Assembly (NCBI GenBank): GCA_016721735.1
Contig: JADKHM010000019.1
Coordinates: forward strand, 310,001-374,000
Source of the DNA: Flavobacterium sp.
GTDB taxonomy: Bacteria > Bacteroidota > Bacteroidia > Flavobacteriales > Flavobacteriaceae
Reading direction: 5' to 3'
Length of the DNA: 64,000 bases
In this document: in pieces, positions 42,204-51,358 of the stretch
Numbering within the stretch: the first letter of the stretch is position 1
Layout of the letters: each line of letters opens with the position of its first letter
The notes under the pieces: model-generated
Databases searched by the model: none
Seen by the model: only the letters and a program-made list of their open reading frames with translations
Told to the model about the DNA's origin: nothing
Program-made: the position numbers and the translations under genes

Positions 42204-43547
42204 CTAATGTTTGAATCCTACAATATTCTGATAATACAGCAATGCATTGCCATCAGTAAGCAAAGAAATGAAATGACAGATGTGCAAAAGTCTATCGTAT
42301 AAGTGCTCTTTTTCGATGTGATGTTTTTCAGGCAGAATTTGCAAAAGTAGCTTGTCATAACTGGTTGCCTTTCCTTCTGCTTGGTTATTGTATGCCGTAA
42401 TAAACTTATCTAAAAGGGTATTGATAATTTGATATCCTTTGACTTCTTTATCAATGACTTCGCGGCTTTGATAAATGTTCTTTACACTCAACTTGATGAT
42501 GTCGTCCATTTGCGCTTTATACTTGCTTTTATCCGTCAAGGCAAAGGGGAAATTACCCTGTAGAATCGCTTCTTCATTTTCAATAAAAACCCGAACCGCA
42601 TCATTGATGAGATTTCCAATAGCCAACGCTCGCAAATAACTGATGCGGTCTTCTCGCGTCGTTAAGGTTTTATATTTGGCTGTATCAATGGTGTCCTTTA
42701 CTAATTTGATGAGATATTCTAAAGCATAATCTTCCGAAACGAGTCCCAAATTGATTCCGTCTTCAAAGTCAATAATGGTGTAGCAAATATCATCGGCTGC
42801 CTCAACCAAATAAGCTAACGGATGACGCTCAAACCCAATATCATTCCCAGATTTATTTGATATTAATCCCAATTCCGCAGCCACTTCTTGAAAGAAATCT
42901 TTATCCGTTTGGAAGAAACCGTATTTCTTATCGGCAATATTCTTAGTGGGTTTCTTGGGCAAACTTTCTTTCGGATACTTCATAAACGCACCCAAAGTAG
43001 CAAATGAAATTCTTAGCCCGCCTTCTATTCCTGGTCGGCTAGCAGTCAATACTGAAAAACCATTGGCATTCCCTTCAAAATCGATGAGATCTTGCCATTG
43101 CTTATCGGTCAAATGTTCTTTGTATTGTTTCCCGTTTCCAATAGAGAAATATTCTCCAATGGCTTTTTCTCCCGAATGTCCAAAAGGTGGATTTCCGATA
43201 TCATGCGCCAAAGAAGCCGCCGCGACAATGGCACCAAAATCATTCATTTGAAAACCATGCACTTCCTGCAAATACGGATATATTTCAATGATTTTTTTTC
43301 CAACCAATCTTCCGATAGACCTTCCTACCACCGACACTTCCAAACTGTGGGTGAGTCTGGTGTGAACAAAATCTGTTTTGGATAATGGAATAACTTGCGT
43401 TTTGTCTTGCAAACTCCGAAAAGCGGCCGAAAAAATGATACGATCATAATCTACTTCAAAACCCAATCGGGTGTCATCTTGTTCTTTACGCAGACGTTTG
43501 CTTGTATCGCCTTGGCGTTTGAGTGATAAAAGTTGTTCCCAGTTCAT
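42204..43547 (-). CDS. dgt: Deoxyguanosinetriphosphate triphosphohydrolase (dGTPase)
   Basis: Encodes 447 residues from ATG 43547 (MNWEQLLSLKRQGD); the in-frame extension to 43706 overlaps the neighbouring GNAT gene and is rejected. HD-domain enzyme that cleaves dGTP (or dNTPs) to the nucleoside and triphosphate, balancing dNTP pools. Motifs: DYDRIIFSAAFRSLQDKTQV, RLTHSLEVSVVGR (metal His), ASLAHDIGNPPFGHSGE (HD). Size between E. coli Dgt (505) and the shorter dGTPase-like group. In the same area as nrdA/nrdB, which make dNTPs. Confidence 0.93.
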   Translation of the reverse strand: MNWEQLLSLKRQGDTSKRLRKEQDDTRLGFEVDYDRIIFSAAFRSLQDKTQVIPLSKTDFVHTRLTHSLEVSVVGRSIGRLVGKKIIEIYPYLQEVHGFQMNDFGAIVAAASLAHDIGNPPFGHSGEKAIGEYFSIGNGKQYKEHLTDKQWQDLIDFEGNANGFSVLTASRPGIEGGLRISFATLGAFMKYPKESLPKKPTKNIADKKYGFFQTDKDFFQEVAAELGLISNKSGNDIGFERHPLAYLVEAADDICYTIIDFEDGINLGLVSEDYALEYLIKLVKDTIDTAKYKTLTTREDRISYLRALAIGNLINDAVRVFIENEEAILQGNFPFALTDKSKYKAQMDDIIKLSVKNIYQSREVIDKEVKGYQIINTLLDKFITAYNNQAEGKATSYDKLLLQILPEKHHIEKEHLYDRLLHICHFISLLTDGNALLYYQNIVGFKH

Positions 43548-43573
43548 TTTTAAATTGTTAGATTTTTGGATTA

Positions 43574-44020
43574 TTAGATCGATTTCTGCATACAAACGCT
43601 GTTCTCGACACCTTGATATTGTCCATAATTTGGAATCACTGCATATCCTGCTTTTTGATACAGACCAATGGCTTCCACTTGTTTTATTCCTGTTTCTAAA
43701 ACACAAGTATTATATGCTAGTTCTTTCGCCCATTTTTCTAGTTCAGTCAAAATCTGATGCGCGATTCCCTTGCCTCTATATTCTGGCAAAACATACATTC
43801 TTTTGATTTCTACGGTTTTGTTTTCATAGAATTTAAAAGCTCCGCAACCCAAAGGCTGATTGCCATTATAAAAGACAACAACGTTCTTTATAGCGTCCGA
43901 TTTATTGTATTGATCATAAAAATCATGATCATCTCCGTCTAAGATCTTTAGCGTCGCATCGAGCAGGACAACCAATTTTTGGTAATCGGGATTTTCGGAA
44001 GTGGTTCTAAGTAGCGGCAT
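43574..44020 (-). CDS. GNAT family N-acetyltransferase
   Basis: Encodes 148 residues. The acetyl-CoA motif is MYVLPEYRGKGIAHQILTELEKWA (Q/R-x-x-G-x-G/A form, residues about 75-98), followed by LETGIKQVEAIGLYQKAGY, the common C-terminal half. Substrate unknown. It lies 26 bases upstream of dgt on the same strand and may be co-transcribed. Confidence 0.9.
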   Translation of the reverse strand: MPLLRTTSENPDYQKLVVLLDATLKILDGDDHDFYDQYNKSDAIKNVVVFYNGNQPLGCGAFKFYENKTVEIKRMYVLPEYRGKGIAHQILTELEKWAKELAYNTCVLETGIKQVEAIGLYQKAGYAVIPNYGQYQGVENSVCMQKSI

Positions 44021-44040
44021 GACTTGTTGATTTACGATTT

Positions 44041-44177
44041 TAGCCCTGATGGTAGCGGCATCCTTTTTATCCTGAACTCGTTTCAGGATCTTTAGATTAC
44101 TTAAACCGTTTCGTCGAGATCCTGAAACGAGTTCAGGTTAAAAAGATACAGCGGACAGCAGGAATAGCTTCTAAAAA
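44041..44177 (+). repeat. Dispersed flavobacterial intergenic repeat, copy D (long form)
   Basis: Starts TAGCCCTGATGGTAGCGGC, then ATCCTTTTTATCCTGAACTCG and two inverted ATCCTGAA/TTCAGGA arms, and ends GGACAGCAGGAATAGCTTC. Confidence 0.8.
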
Positions 44178-44210
44178 ACAAAACAGCTACCCAAAGATAG
44201 CTGTTTTTTG
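44174..44210. terminator. Terminator after nrdA (bidirectional)
   Basis: Stem AAACAGCTA/TAGCTGTTT with A-rich and T-rich flanks. Confidence 0.8.
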
Positions 44211-44234
44211 ATGGGATAGTAACCGTCTCAAAAA

Positions 44235-46652
44235 TTACGATCCACACATTTCGCAATCATCGGGTCCGGCATTTCGTGCCAGTTCGATCATAGCTTTAAA
44301 ATCTTCTGCAGACATTTCGCCCGTTTCATTTGGTTCAGCCACTTCTACTGCGGCTGCCACTTCTTGAGTTGGTTCTGCTTTTTTATCATTGTTCAACGTA
44401 AACTTGATGGCGTCTACGGCTGATTTTGTTCTTAAATAATACATTCCGGTTTTTAGTCCAGATTGCCATGCATAGAAATGCATCGAAGTCAATTTCGCAT
44501 AATTCGCATCTTGCATAAACAAGTTGAGCGATTGCGACTGATCGATAAAATAGCCTCTGTGACGCGACATATCGATAATATCTTTCATCGACATTTCCCA
44601 AACGGTTTTATACAATTCTTTCAAATCTTCTGGAATGGCATCGATGTTTTGCACCGAGCCGTTGTGTCGCATGATTTCTTGTTTGAGATCTTCGTTCCAC
44701 AAACCTCTTTTTACTAGATCTTCTAAAAGATGTTTGTTGACTACGATAAACTCTCCAGATAATACACGACGCGTATAAATGTTAGAAGTATATGGTTCGA
44801 AAGCTTCGTTGTTTCCTAAGATTTGTGATGTAGAAGCCGTTGGCATTGGCGCTACCAATAGTGAATTTCTCACGCCATTTTTCATCACTTCTTTTCTCAA
44901 TGCTGCCCAATCCCAACGTCCGGATAATTCCTCGTCTTTCATTCCCCAAAGATTGTGTTGGAATTCTCCTTGTGAAATTGGTGAACCTTTGAAAGACGAA
45001 TACGGTCCTTCTTCTACAGCCATTTCCATTGAAGCGGTTACGGCTGCAAAATATAAAGTTTCAAAAATATCTTGGTTTAATTTTTTGGCTTCGTCGCTAG
45101 TGAAAGGCATTCTCAATAAGATAAAAGCATCTGCCAAACCTTGTACGCCCAATCCAACCGGACGGTGGCGCATATTTGAGTTTTCTGCTTCTTTTACTGG
45201 ATAGTAATTTCTATCGATGACTTTGTTCAAGTTTCTAGTTACTCTTTTGGTAACATTAAATAGCAATTCGTGATTGAACGCACCATTTTCGACAAACATC
45301 GGCAACGAAATCGATGCTAGATTACAAACTGCAATTTCATCTTCCGAAGTATACTCCATGATCTCGGTACACAAATTCGATGAACGAATCGTTCCAAGAT
45401 TTTTCTGATTTGATTTGCGATTGGCTGCGTCTTTATATAGCATGTATGGCGTTCCAGTCTCAATTTGAGATTCTAGAATTTTCTCCCACAATTCACGCGC
45501 TTTTATTGTTTTTCTTCCTTTCCCTTTTTCTTCGTAAGAAGTATATAATGCTTCGAACTCATCACCATAAACATCGTACAAACCTGGACATTCATTTGGA
45601 CACATCAACGTCCAAGTGCTGTCTTCTTGTACACGTTTCATGAATAAATCTGACGTCCACATGGCGAAGAACAAATCTCTCGCACGCATTTCTTCTTTTC
45701 CAGTGTTCTTTTTCAAATCGAGGAATTCGAAAATATCCGCATGCCAAGTTTCTAAATAAATCGCAAAACTTCCTTTTCTTTTTCCGCCTCCTTGATCTAC
45801 ATATCTTGCAGTGTCGTTGAATACGCGCAACATTGGCACAATTCCGTTCGATGTTCCGTTTGTTCCTCTAATGTAGGAACCTGTCGCTCTAACATTGTGG
45901 ATAGACAAACCAATTCCACCCGCTGATTGTGAAATCTTCGCCGTGTTTTTCAACGTGTCGTAAATCCCATCAATGCTATCATCACGCATCGACAATAGGA
46001 AGCATGAAGACATTTGTGGTTTCGGCGTTCCTGCATTGAACAAAGTTGGTGTAGCGTGTGTAAAGAACTTCTTCGACATCAAGTCATAAGTTTCAATTAC
46101 AGCATCTAAATCATTTAAGTGAATTCCAACAGCAACACGCATCAACATATGTTGCGGACGCTCTACGATTTTACCGTTGATTTTTAGCAAGTACGAACGC
46201 TCTAATGTTTTAAATCCAAAGTAATCGTAATTAAAATCGCGGTTGTAAATCACATGTGAATCTAAAAACTCCGAGTTCTTTTGAATCACATCATGCACTT
46301 CTTCCGAAAGCAAAGGCGCTTTCTGATTGGTTCTCGGATTCACGTAATGATACATTTCATTCATGGTCTCCGAAAACGATTTGGTTGTATTTTTATGCAA
46401 ATTCGAAATCGCTATTCTCGCTGCCAACTGCGCGTAATCTGGGTGCGCAATGGTCATCGAAGCGGCGGTTTCAGCTGCTAGATTGTCTAATTCAGAAGTG
46501 GTCACGCCGTCATACAATCCCTCAATAACGCGCATCGCCACTTTTACGGCGTCAACTAAATCGTTGAGTCCGTAGCATAATTTCTTAATTCTGTCGGTAA
46601 TCTTGTCGAACATTACAGGCTCTTTGTGGCCATCTCTCTTAACTACATACAT
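44235..46652 (-). CDS. nrdA: Ribonucleoside-diphosphate reductase, alpha (large) subunit
   Basis: Encodes 805 residues, class Ia type. N-terminal ATP-cone about 1-90 (the allosteric activity domain), then the ten-stranded barrel: ATPTLFNAGTPKPQMSSCFLLSM with the first redox Cys, SAGGIGLSIHNVRATGS for nucleotide binding, NLCTEIMEYTSEDEIAVCNLAS with catalytic Cys and Glu, and MPTASTSQILGNNEAFEPY. The C-terminal tail ends in DDCEMCGS, the cysteine pair that transfers electrons from thioredoxin. It reduces NDPs to dNDPs with NrdB, encoded 210 bases upstream. No NrdR boxes found. Confidence 0.97.
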   Translation of the reverse strand: MYVVKRDGHKEPVMFDKITDRIKKLCYGLNDLVDAVKVAMRVIEGLYDGVTTSELDNLAAETAASMTIAHPDYAQLAARIAISNLHKNTTKSFSETMNEMYHYVNPRTNQKAPLLSEEVHDVIQKNSEFLDSHVIYNRDFNYDYFGFKTLERSYLLKINGKIVERPQHMLMRVAVGIHLNDLDAVIETYDLMSKKFFTHATPTLFNAGTPKPQMSSCFLLSMRDDSIDGIYDTLKNTAKISQSAGGIGLSIHNVRATGSYIRGTNGTSNGIVPMLRVFNDTARYVDQGGGKRKGSFAIYLETWHADIFEFLDLKKNTGKEEMRARDLFFAMWTSDLFMKRVQEDSTWTLMCPNECPGLYDVYGDEFEALYTSYEEKGKGRKTIKARELWEKILESQIETGTPYMLYKDAANRKSNQKNLGTIRSSNLCTEIMEYTSEDEIAVCNLASISLPMFVENGAFNHELLFNVTKRVTRNLNKVIDRNYYPVKEAENSNMRHRPVGLGVQGLADAFILLRMPFTSDEAKKLNQDIFETLYFAAVTASMEMAVEEGPYSSFKGSPISQGEFQHNLWGMKDEELSGRWDWAALRKEVMKNGVRNSLLVAPMPTASTSQILGNNEAFEPYTSNIYTRRVLSGEFIVVNKHLLEDLVKRGLWNEDLKQEIMRHNGSVQNIDAIPEDLKELYKTVWEMSMKDIIDMSRHRGYFIDQSQSLNLFMQDANYAKLTSMHFYAWQSGLKTGMYYLRTKSAVDAIKFTLNNDKKAEPTQEVAAAVEVAEPNETGEMSAEDFKAMIELARNAGPDDCEMCGS

Positions 46653-46716
46653 AGGTTTGTTTGTTTTGCGAACTAGAAAATCCCTTCTCTACTTCTGGTT
46701 ATTTGTGTGTGTTTTT

Positions 46717-46780
46717 GGAAGCTAATCCCGCTATTCGCAGTATCTCTTCGAGGATACTTGCTACTATCGGGGCTAGGCAA
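46717..46780 (-). repeat. Dispersed flavobacterial intergenic repeat, copy E (short form)
   Basis: On the minus strand opens GCCTAGCCCCGATAGTAGC and ends GAATAGCGGGATTAGCTTC; the centre is a short GTATCCTCGAAGAGATAC hairpin. It lies between nrdB and nrdA. Confidence 0.85.
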
Positions 46781-46862
46781 TCCGTTCGTATTTGGCGTGT
46801 AGTATAAAAAAAGGCTTAGAGAGGTATTATTTTGAACTTGGTCTTAGCGACTTCGTGGCATT

Positions 46863-47840
46863 CTAAAAATCTGCGTCGAAAGATATTTTTTGAGATTCAG
46901 AGTCTGTACTCATTACTCCTGCTTTTTGATATTCTGCTACACGTTTCTCAAAGAAATTGGTTTTCCCTTGCAATGAAATCATATCCATAAAATCAAACGG
47001 ATTCGACGAATTGTATTCTCTGGTGCAACCTAATTCTACTAGCAAACGATCAGCTACAAATTCTAGATATTGTGTCATTAAAACCGCATTCATTCCAATC
47101 AAACTCACCGGAAGCGACTCGGTAATAAATTCTCTTTCAATATTAAGCGCGTCTACTATAATTTCTTTGATTCTTTTCTTCGGAACTTTATGAATCAAGT
47201 GATGATTGTGCAAATGCACGGCGAAATCACAATGCACGCCTTCATCACGAGAAATCAATTCGTTAGAGAATGTCAACCCTGGCATCAATCCACGTTTTTT
47301 CAACCAAAAAATCGCACAAAATGCACCCGAAAAGAAAATGCCTTCTACGGCAGCAAACGCAATAAGTCTTTCTGCAAAAGAATCTGACTCAATCCATTTT
47401 AAAGCCCAGTCCGCTTTCTTTTTGATGGCTGGAAAAACTTCAAGCGCGGTAAATAATTGATTTTTCTCGACCTCATCTTTTACGTAGGTATCAATCAACA
47501 GCGAGTAGGTTTCGCTGTGGATGTTCTCCATCATGATTTGAAAACCATAGAAAAATTTAGCTTCTGCATATTGCACTTCATTGACAAAATTTTCAGCTAA
47601 ATTCTCATTGACGATACAATCTGACGCGGCAAAAAAGGCGAGAATATGTTTGATAAAATATTTTTCATCAGCACTGAGTTTGTTTTCCCAATCTGACAAA
47701 TCTTGGTGTAAATCTATTTCTTCAGCAGTCCAAAAACTAGCTTCCATCTTCTTATACCATTCCCAAATATCGTGGTGTTTAATCGGGAAAATAACAAAAC
47801 GGTTTTTGTTTTCTTGTAGAATAGGTTCTATCGCTGACAT
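46863..47840 (-). CDS. nrdB: Ribonucleoside-diphosphate reductase, beta (small) subunit
   Basis: Encodes 325 residues from MSAIEPILQENKNR. Diiron-tyrosyl radical subunit: metal ligands in WTAEEIDLHQDLSDW, FFAASDCIVNENLAENF, QIMMENIHSETYSLLID, and the later DEGVHCDFAVHL. It generates the radical used by NrdA. The longer reading to 47900 adds 20 unconserved residues. Separate from nrdA by 210 bases containing a dispersed repeat, so the two may be transcribed separately or together. Confidence 0.96.
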   Translation of the reverse strand: MSAIEPILQENKNRFVIFPIKHHDIWEWYKKMEASFWTAEEIDLHQDLSDWENKLSADEKYFIKHILAFFAASDCIVNENLAENFVNEVQYAEAKFFYGFQIMMENIHSETYSLLIDTYVKDEVEKNQLFTALEVFPAIKKKADWALKWIESDSFAERLIAFAAVEGIFFSGAFCAIFWLKKRGLMPGLTFSNELISRDEGVHCDFAVHLHNHHLIHKVPKKRIKEIIVDALNIEREFITESLPVSLIGMNAVLMTQYLEFVADRLLVELGCTREYNSSNPFDFMDMISLQGKTNFFEKRVAEYQKAGVMSTDSESQKISFDADF

Positions 47841-48035
47841 CTTTTGTATGTGAATTGAGTGAATTTGTATCAAAAAGAGAGTGCTTTTTGACTGGTACAA
47901 AGATTACCTTTTGTAACGGAAAATGAAAGCCAAACTTATTCACAATCGAAGATAGTTTTTAACAAATTGTTTTTTGGTAAGAGATTTTTTGATTTATTGT
48001 AAAAACCTACAAATCAAACAACTAGAATTAGGTAA

Positions 48036-48066
48036 AAATAAAAAAACGCCTATTTACAAGCGTTTC
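48036..48066 (-). terminator. Terminator of the DUF3109 gene
   Basis: Stem AAACGC/GCGTTT with a loop of ten; the minus strand continues with T8. The 302 bases between nrdB and the DUF3109 gene otherwise hold only AT-rich sequence and the nrdB promoter area. Confidence 0.7.
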
Positions 48067-48142
48067 GAAACCTTATTTATTGTATTATTTTAACAACCTC
48101 ATAACCATTTCTTCACTTATGAAAATTGCAAGAAACGCAATA

Positions 48143-48715
48143 TTATTTTTCCCCTCTTAGTTCTTTAGCAACTTTTTCCAATTCAGCATACCAATCTTCG
48201 CCAAAACGTCGGATGAGGGCTTCTTTTACAAATTTATAAACTGGAACTTCAAGTTCCTTTCCAAGTGAACAGGCATCGTCGCAAATTTCCCATCGATCGT
48301 AATTGACGGCTGCAAATTCTGTAAAATCCTTCACACGAATAGGATACAAATGACAGGAAACAGGTTTCTTCCAATCGACTGCGCCTTGATTGTAAGCTTG
48401 TTCAATACCGCAAAGCGCGGTTTTGCCATCGTAAATGACGTAAGCACAATCTTTTTCGTCTACCAATGGAGTTTCTAAATCGCCATCGGTTCCTTTCCGC
48501 CAGGTGCCTTGCGCTTCTATGGCAGCGATACCTTCCGGCCGTAAAAACGGCTTTACTTTGGTGTAGATGTCTTCTAAAATTTTGGTTTCTGCCTCAGATA
48601 AAGGCGCTCCCGCATCTCCATCAACACAACAAGCGCCTTTGCATGCGGAAAGATTGCACACAAATTCTTTTTCTAAAATATCTTCTGAAACGATGGTTTT
48701 GCCGAGTTGAAACAT
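48143..48715 (-). CDS. DUF3109 family cysteine-rich protein
   Basis: Encodes 190 residues. The family has conserved cysteines likely to bind metal or a cluster: Cys20-x4-Cys25-x3-Cys29-Cys30 (VCNLSACKGACC), then DCAYV, ALCGIEQ, VSCHLYPIR and ICDDAC. The pattern is like the YkgJ-type zinc/iron-chelating proteins. It ends in a Lys/Glu-rich tail. Biochemical role unknown. The promoter at 48720-48727 puts the transcript start at or next to the ATG, so the mRNA may be leaderless. Confidence 0.9.
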   Translation of the reverse strand: MFQLGKTIVSEDILEKEFVCNLSACKGACCVDGDAGAPLSEAETKILEDIYTKVKPFLRPEGIAAIEAQGTWRKGTDGDLETPLVDEKDCAYVIYDGKTALCGIEQAYNQGAVDWKKPVSCHLYPIRVKDFTEFAAVNYDRWEICDDACSLGKELEVPVYKFVKEALIRRFGEDWYAELEKVAKELRGEK

Positions 48716-48719
48716 GGGG

Positions 48720-48727
48720 CAAAGATA
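48720..48727 (-). promoter_or_regulatory. Promoter -7 element (TATCTTTG) for the DUF3109 gene
   Basis: Exact TAnnTTTG match separated from the ATG by only four bases (CCCC). Confidence 0.55.
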
Positions 48728-48783
48728 CTTTAACTTTCAATAAATTAAAGTAGGAAATGTAAAATTAACAACGCCTTCAAAAC

Positions 48784-50403
48784 TTAATGTGAGACAATAA
48801 TCTTATGAGTAGATTTCTGATTGTTCGCATTCACTAAATCCAACAGATATATTCCAGGCGGAAGATTTTCGACAGGTACCGATTTGATGTCTAAACCGCT
48901 TGCATGCTTAATGGCAACACCTCGGATATCAAATAGATTTGCTTCAATAATCGCCGATGTTGACTGAATGTTAACTATGTTTTTTGCAGGATTAGGTGCA
49001 ATAGTACTTCCGCTCTTTTGAAATTCATTAACCACCATTGTTGGATCAACTATGTAGACATTTGTCGCAACATTTACTGTACTCGGGTCGACCTGATTTG
49101 CCAAATTTTCGACTAGTTTAGTTCCCAAATTAGGGAACTCACTTAGCGTATATTCTTGTGCTCCGACTGTGTTCAAATACACTTGACCGTTCTCATTTAT
49201 TACCCAACCCTCATATTCATCGTATTCACCGCTCCTCGACATTGCGCAATAACCAATTTCAAGTAACGGGTCTGAAGCGATTTTCGTCTCAGAAACGAAA
49301 TTAATACCAATACTCCATGTTCCAGGATTAACTGGTAAAGGAATATCTTTCCAAAGTGTGTGATTAGAATTGTAAAATTTTACATTCCCGTCAATTGGAA
49401 ATTTATCTCCATAAGACTGCCATTGGTAGTATTTCTCTCCGGAATTCTCTAAAACGGTTCTATTTGCAGTACCATAGTAAGTATGCTCTAGTGTCAGCGA
49501 TGGAGTCGAGTAAATCTTGGTCGTAGTACTAGAACCGTCCCAGCCGATATAGTACGTAGACGCTATCAATTTAGTAGCAAGCCCGTCAATAACGCTAAGG
49601 TACATGTAGTTACACTCTGGAATAGAAATGATAACTACACCGTTTTCATTGACAATCTTTCCGGTATAGATCGTCGCTAGTGGAGTAAAGTAGTAATAAA
49701 TGAAACCAATTTTCAGCAAGGAATCACCATTGAGCTCTGTTTCTGTCAGCATCAAATAGTCCAAAACTTTGTCCCAATCGGGAGGTCCCAATAGGTCGAT
49801 CGACTTCCAAAGCGTATGATTGGGATTGTAGACTTTTGCGGCATGACCAACTTTATCTAAAAGATAATACTTCTCACCAGAATTTTCCAATTGTTTTCTC
49901 CTTACGAATCCTTCGGTATAATTATGCTCAAGGACCAAAGAAGGTACAGAATAAACATTACTAGAGCCGTCTCGCAAATTTGCAACTAGTTTATTATCAA
50001 GCCCAGGAATTTCATCCAAATATAGACTTTGGCAATTTGGCACATTCAGAAGTACTGTTCCGTCTTCTGAGACAACCATTCCTTCAAATGGCGATGTGCC
50101 GCTGGTATAGATAATTTCCAAATTTGCATCAACATTTATCTTAGATTCAGATAGATGAACGATGCTTTGTCCAATATATTCCGTCGGAAATGGTGCAGGT
50201 AAGACAATCATTTTCCAAAAACTGTGATCTGCATTATAGAGCACTAATTCGTTTGTGGCGCTTCTACATTCATAGTACTTTTCGCCTGAATATTCGAGAT
50301 TGATTCTCGTAACATTGGCGTTATTATAGGCGTGATCCAATTCAAATTGCGCATTAGCCAAAATTGAACAAATCAAAAACAAGAAAAGTAATATTTTTTT
50401 CAT
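48784..50403 (-). CDS. Secreted protein with three internal repeats and a T9SS sorting domain
   Basis: Encodes 539 residues from ATG 50403 (signal peptide about 1-19, ILANAQ); a longer in-frame reading to 50640 overlaps marC and is rejected. Three tandem units of about 140 residues each begin LE(H/Y)-type strands and share YSGEKYY or NSGEKYY, then Y-N-x-(D/N)-H-(S/T)-x-WK, a NENG-V strand and a Y-L/T-L-x-E/V turn (roughly residues 20-160, 160-300, 300-450). The C-terminus (about 465-539) is a type A T9SS sorting domain (TIAPNPAKNIVNIQS). No enzyme motif; likely a beta-propeller- or sandwich-like binding protein on the cell surface. Unknown function. Confidence 0.85.
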   Translation of the reverse strand: MKKILLFLFLICSILANAQFELDHAYNNANVTRINLEYSGEKYYECRSATNELVLYNADHSFWKMIVLPAPFPTEYIGQSIVHLSESKINVDANLEIIYTSGTSPFEGMVVSEDGTVLLNVPNCQSLYLDEIPGLDNKLVANLRDGSSNVYSVPSLVLEHNYTEGFVRRKQLENSGEKYYLLDKVGHAAKVYNPNHTLWKSIDLLGPPDWDKVLDYLMLTETELNGDSLLKIGFIYYYFTPLATIYTGKIVNENGVVIISIPECNYMYLSVIDGLATKLIASTYYIGWDGSSTTTKIYSTPSLTLEHTYYGTANRTVLENSGEKYYQWQSYGDKFPIDGNVKFYNSNHTLWKDIPLPVNPGTWSIGINFVSETKIASDPLLEIGYCAMSRSGEYDEYEGWVINENGQVYLNTVGAQEYTLSEFPNLGTKLVENLANQVDPSTVNVATNVYIVDPTMVVNEFQKSGSTIAPNPAKNIVNIQSTSAIIEANLFDIRGVAIKHASGLDIKSVPVENLPPGIYLLDLVNANNQKSTHKIIVSH

Positions 50404-50513
50404 ATTGTTTAATTTTAGTAAATATAAGACAATTAGCAAACTAAACTTTAAACCATTAAAAAAAGACGAATTAATTAGAAGCATTCTTAGTCCAATATCC
50501 ATATTAAATTGAA

Positions 50514-50521
50514 TACTTTTG
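50514..50521 (+). promoter_or_regulatory. Promoter -7 element (TACTTTTG) for the marC operon
   Basis: Exact TAnnTTTG match 18 bases before the ATG at 50540. Confidence 0.5.
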
Positions 50522-50539
50522 TACTCAAATTTAACTATC

Positions 50540-51115
50540 ATGAACTTCGACTTCAAAGAAATAGCAACAATAGGCATGGTACTTTTCGCCGTCATTGATA
50601 TTGTGGGTTCTATTCCCATTATTGTCGACTTACGAAACAAACACGGTCACATCGAATCGGAAAAAGCGTCACTAGTTGCTGCGATAATTATGATTGTTTT
50701 TCTATTTATAGGAGAAGAGTTTCTGAAACTAATCGGAATTGATGTACATTCATTCGCAGTAGCCGGTTCCTTCGTGTTGTTTTTTATTGCTTTAGAAATG
50801 ATTCTCGGCATTCGAATTTATCGAGATGCAGAAGCCAGTTCCGCATCAATTGTTCCGCTTGCCTTTCCTCTAATTGCTGGTGCGGGAACGATGACCACTT
50901 TGCTTTCTTTGCGGTCGCAGTATTACGTTGAAAACATTGTAGTGGCTATCATCCTAAACATTTTTGTTGTTTATGGCGTGCTAAAATCGTCATCAAAAAT
51001 TGAAAAAATGTTAGGAAAAACGGGACTTGGCGTCGTACGAAAAACCTTTGGCGTTGTGCTATTAGCCATCGCTGTTAAATTATTTGCTTCGAATGTTAAA
51101 GGTTTGTTCGTTTAA
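50540..51115 (+). CDS. MarC family integral membrane protein
   Basis: Encodes 191 residues with six helices from MNFDFKEIATIGMVLFAVID; this start is supported by the promoter at 50514. MarC/UPF0056 hallmarks: IDIVGSIPIIVDL, the LEMILGI helix, and PLAFPLIAGAGTMTTLLSL. The family was once linked to multidrug resistance, but its substrate is not established. First of a three-gene plus-strand set with a small membrane protein and an FAD-binding protein. Confidence 0.9.
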   Translation: MNFDFKEIATIGMVLFAVIDIVGSIPIIVDLRNKHGHIESEKASLVAAIIMIVFLFIGEEFLKLIGIDVHSFAVAGSFVLFFIALEMILGIRIYRDAEASSASIVPLAFPLIAGAGTMTTLLSLRSQYYVENIVVAIILNIFVVYGVLKSSSKIEKMLGKTGLGVVRKTFGVVLLAIAVKLFASNVKGLFV

Positions 51116-51154
51116 TTCAATTGTATTACTTTCACCTCAAATTATAGTATTCAC

Positions 51155-51355
51155 ATGAAGATTTTTACTACTGTTTTGGTTGTGATAGCATTAGCGCTCA
51201 TCATTTTCAACATTACACTTCTCGATTTTGATCACTTGTTTGAAGGCAACAGCATTGTCGCTTTAATAGGCATTGCAGCCGCTTTTTGCGCTGTTTGTAT
51301 TCTTTTAATTTTCAGAATGTCAAAAATCATTATTGAAAAAACCAAAGACCAATAA
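51155..51355 (+). CDS. Small membrane protein (66 residues)
   Basis: Two membrane helices (about 5-22 and 33-55) joined by an acidic loop (DFDHLFEGNS) and a basic end (IIIEKTKDQ). No family recognised. It lies 39 bases after marC, and its stop is three bases from the ATG of the next gene, so the three are likely one operon. Confidence 0.7.
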   Translation: MKIFTTVLVVIALALIIFNITLLDFDHLFEGNSIVALIGIAAAFCAVCILLIFRMSKIIIEKTKDQ

Positions 51356-51358
51356 TTG

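Noticed and set aside
43548..43706. 53-residue N-terminal extension of the dGTPase
   Set aside because: Overlaps the GNAT gene on the same strand and lacks conserved residues; dGTPase homologues begin near MNWEQLL.
47841..48142. NrdR boxes upstream of nrdB
   Set aside because: No ACACWATATATWGTGT-like pair seen.
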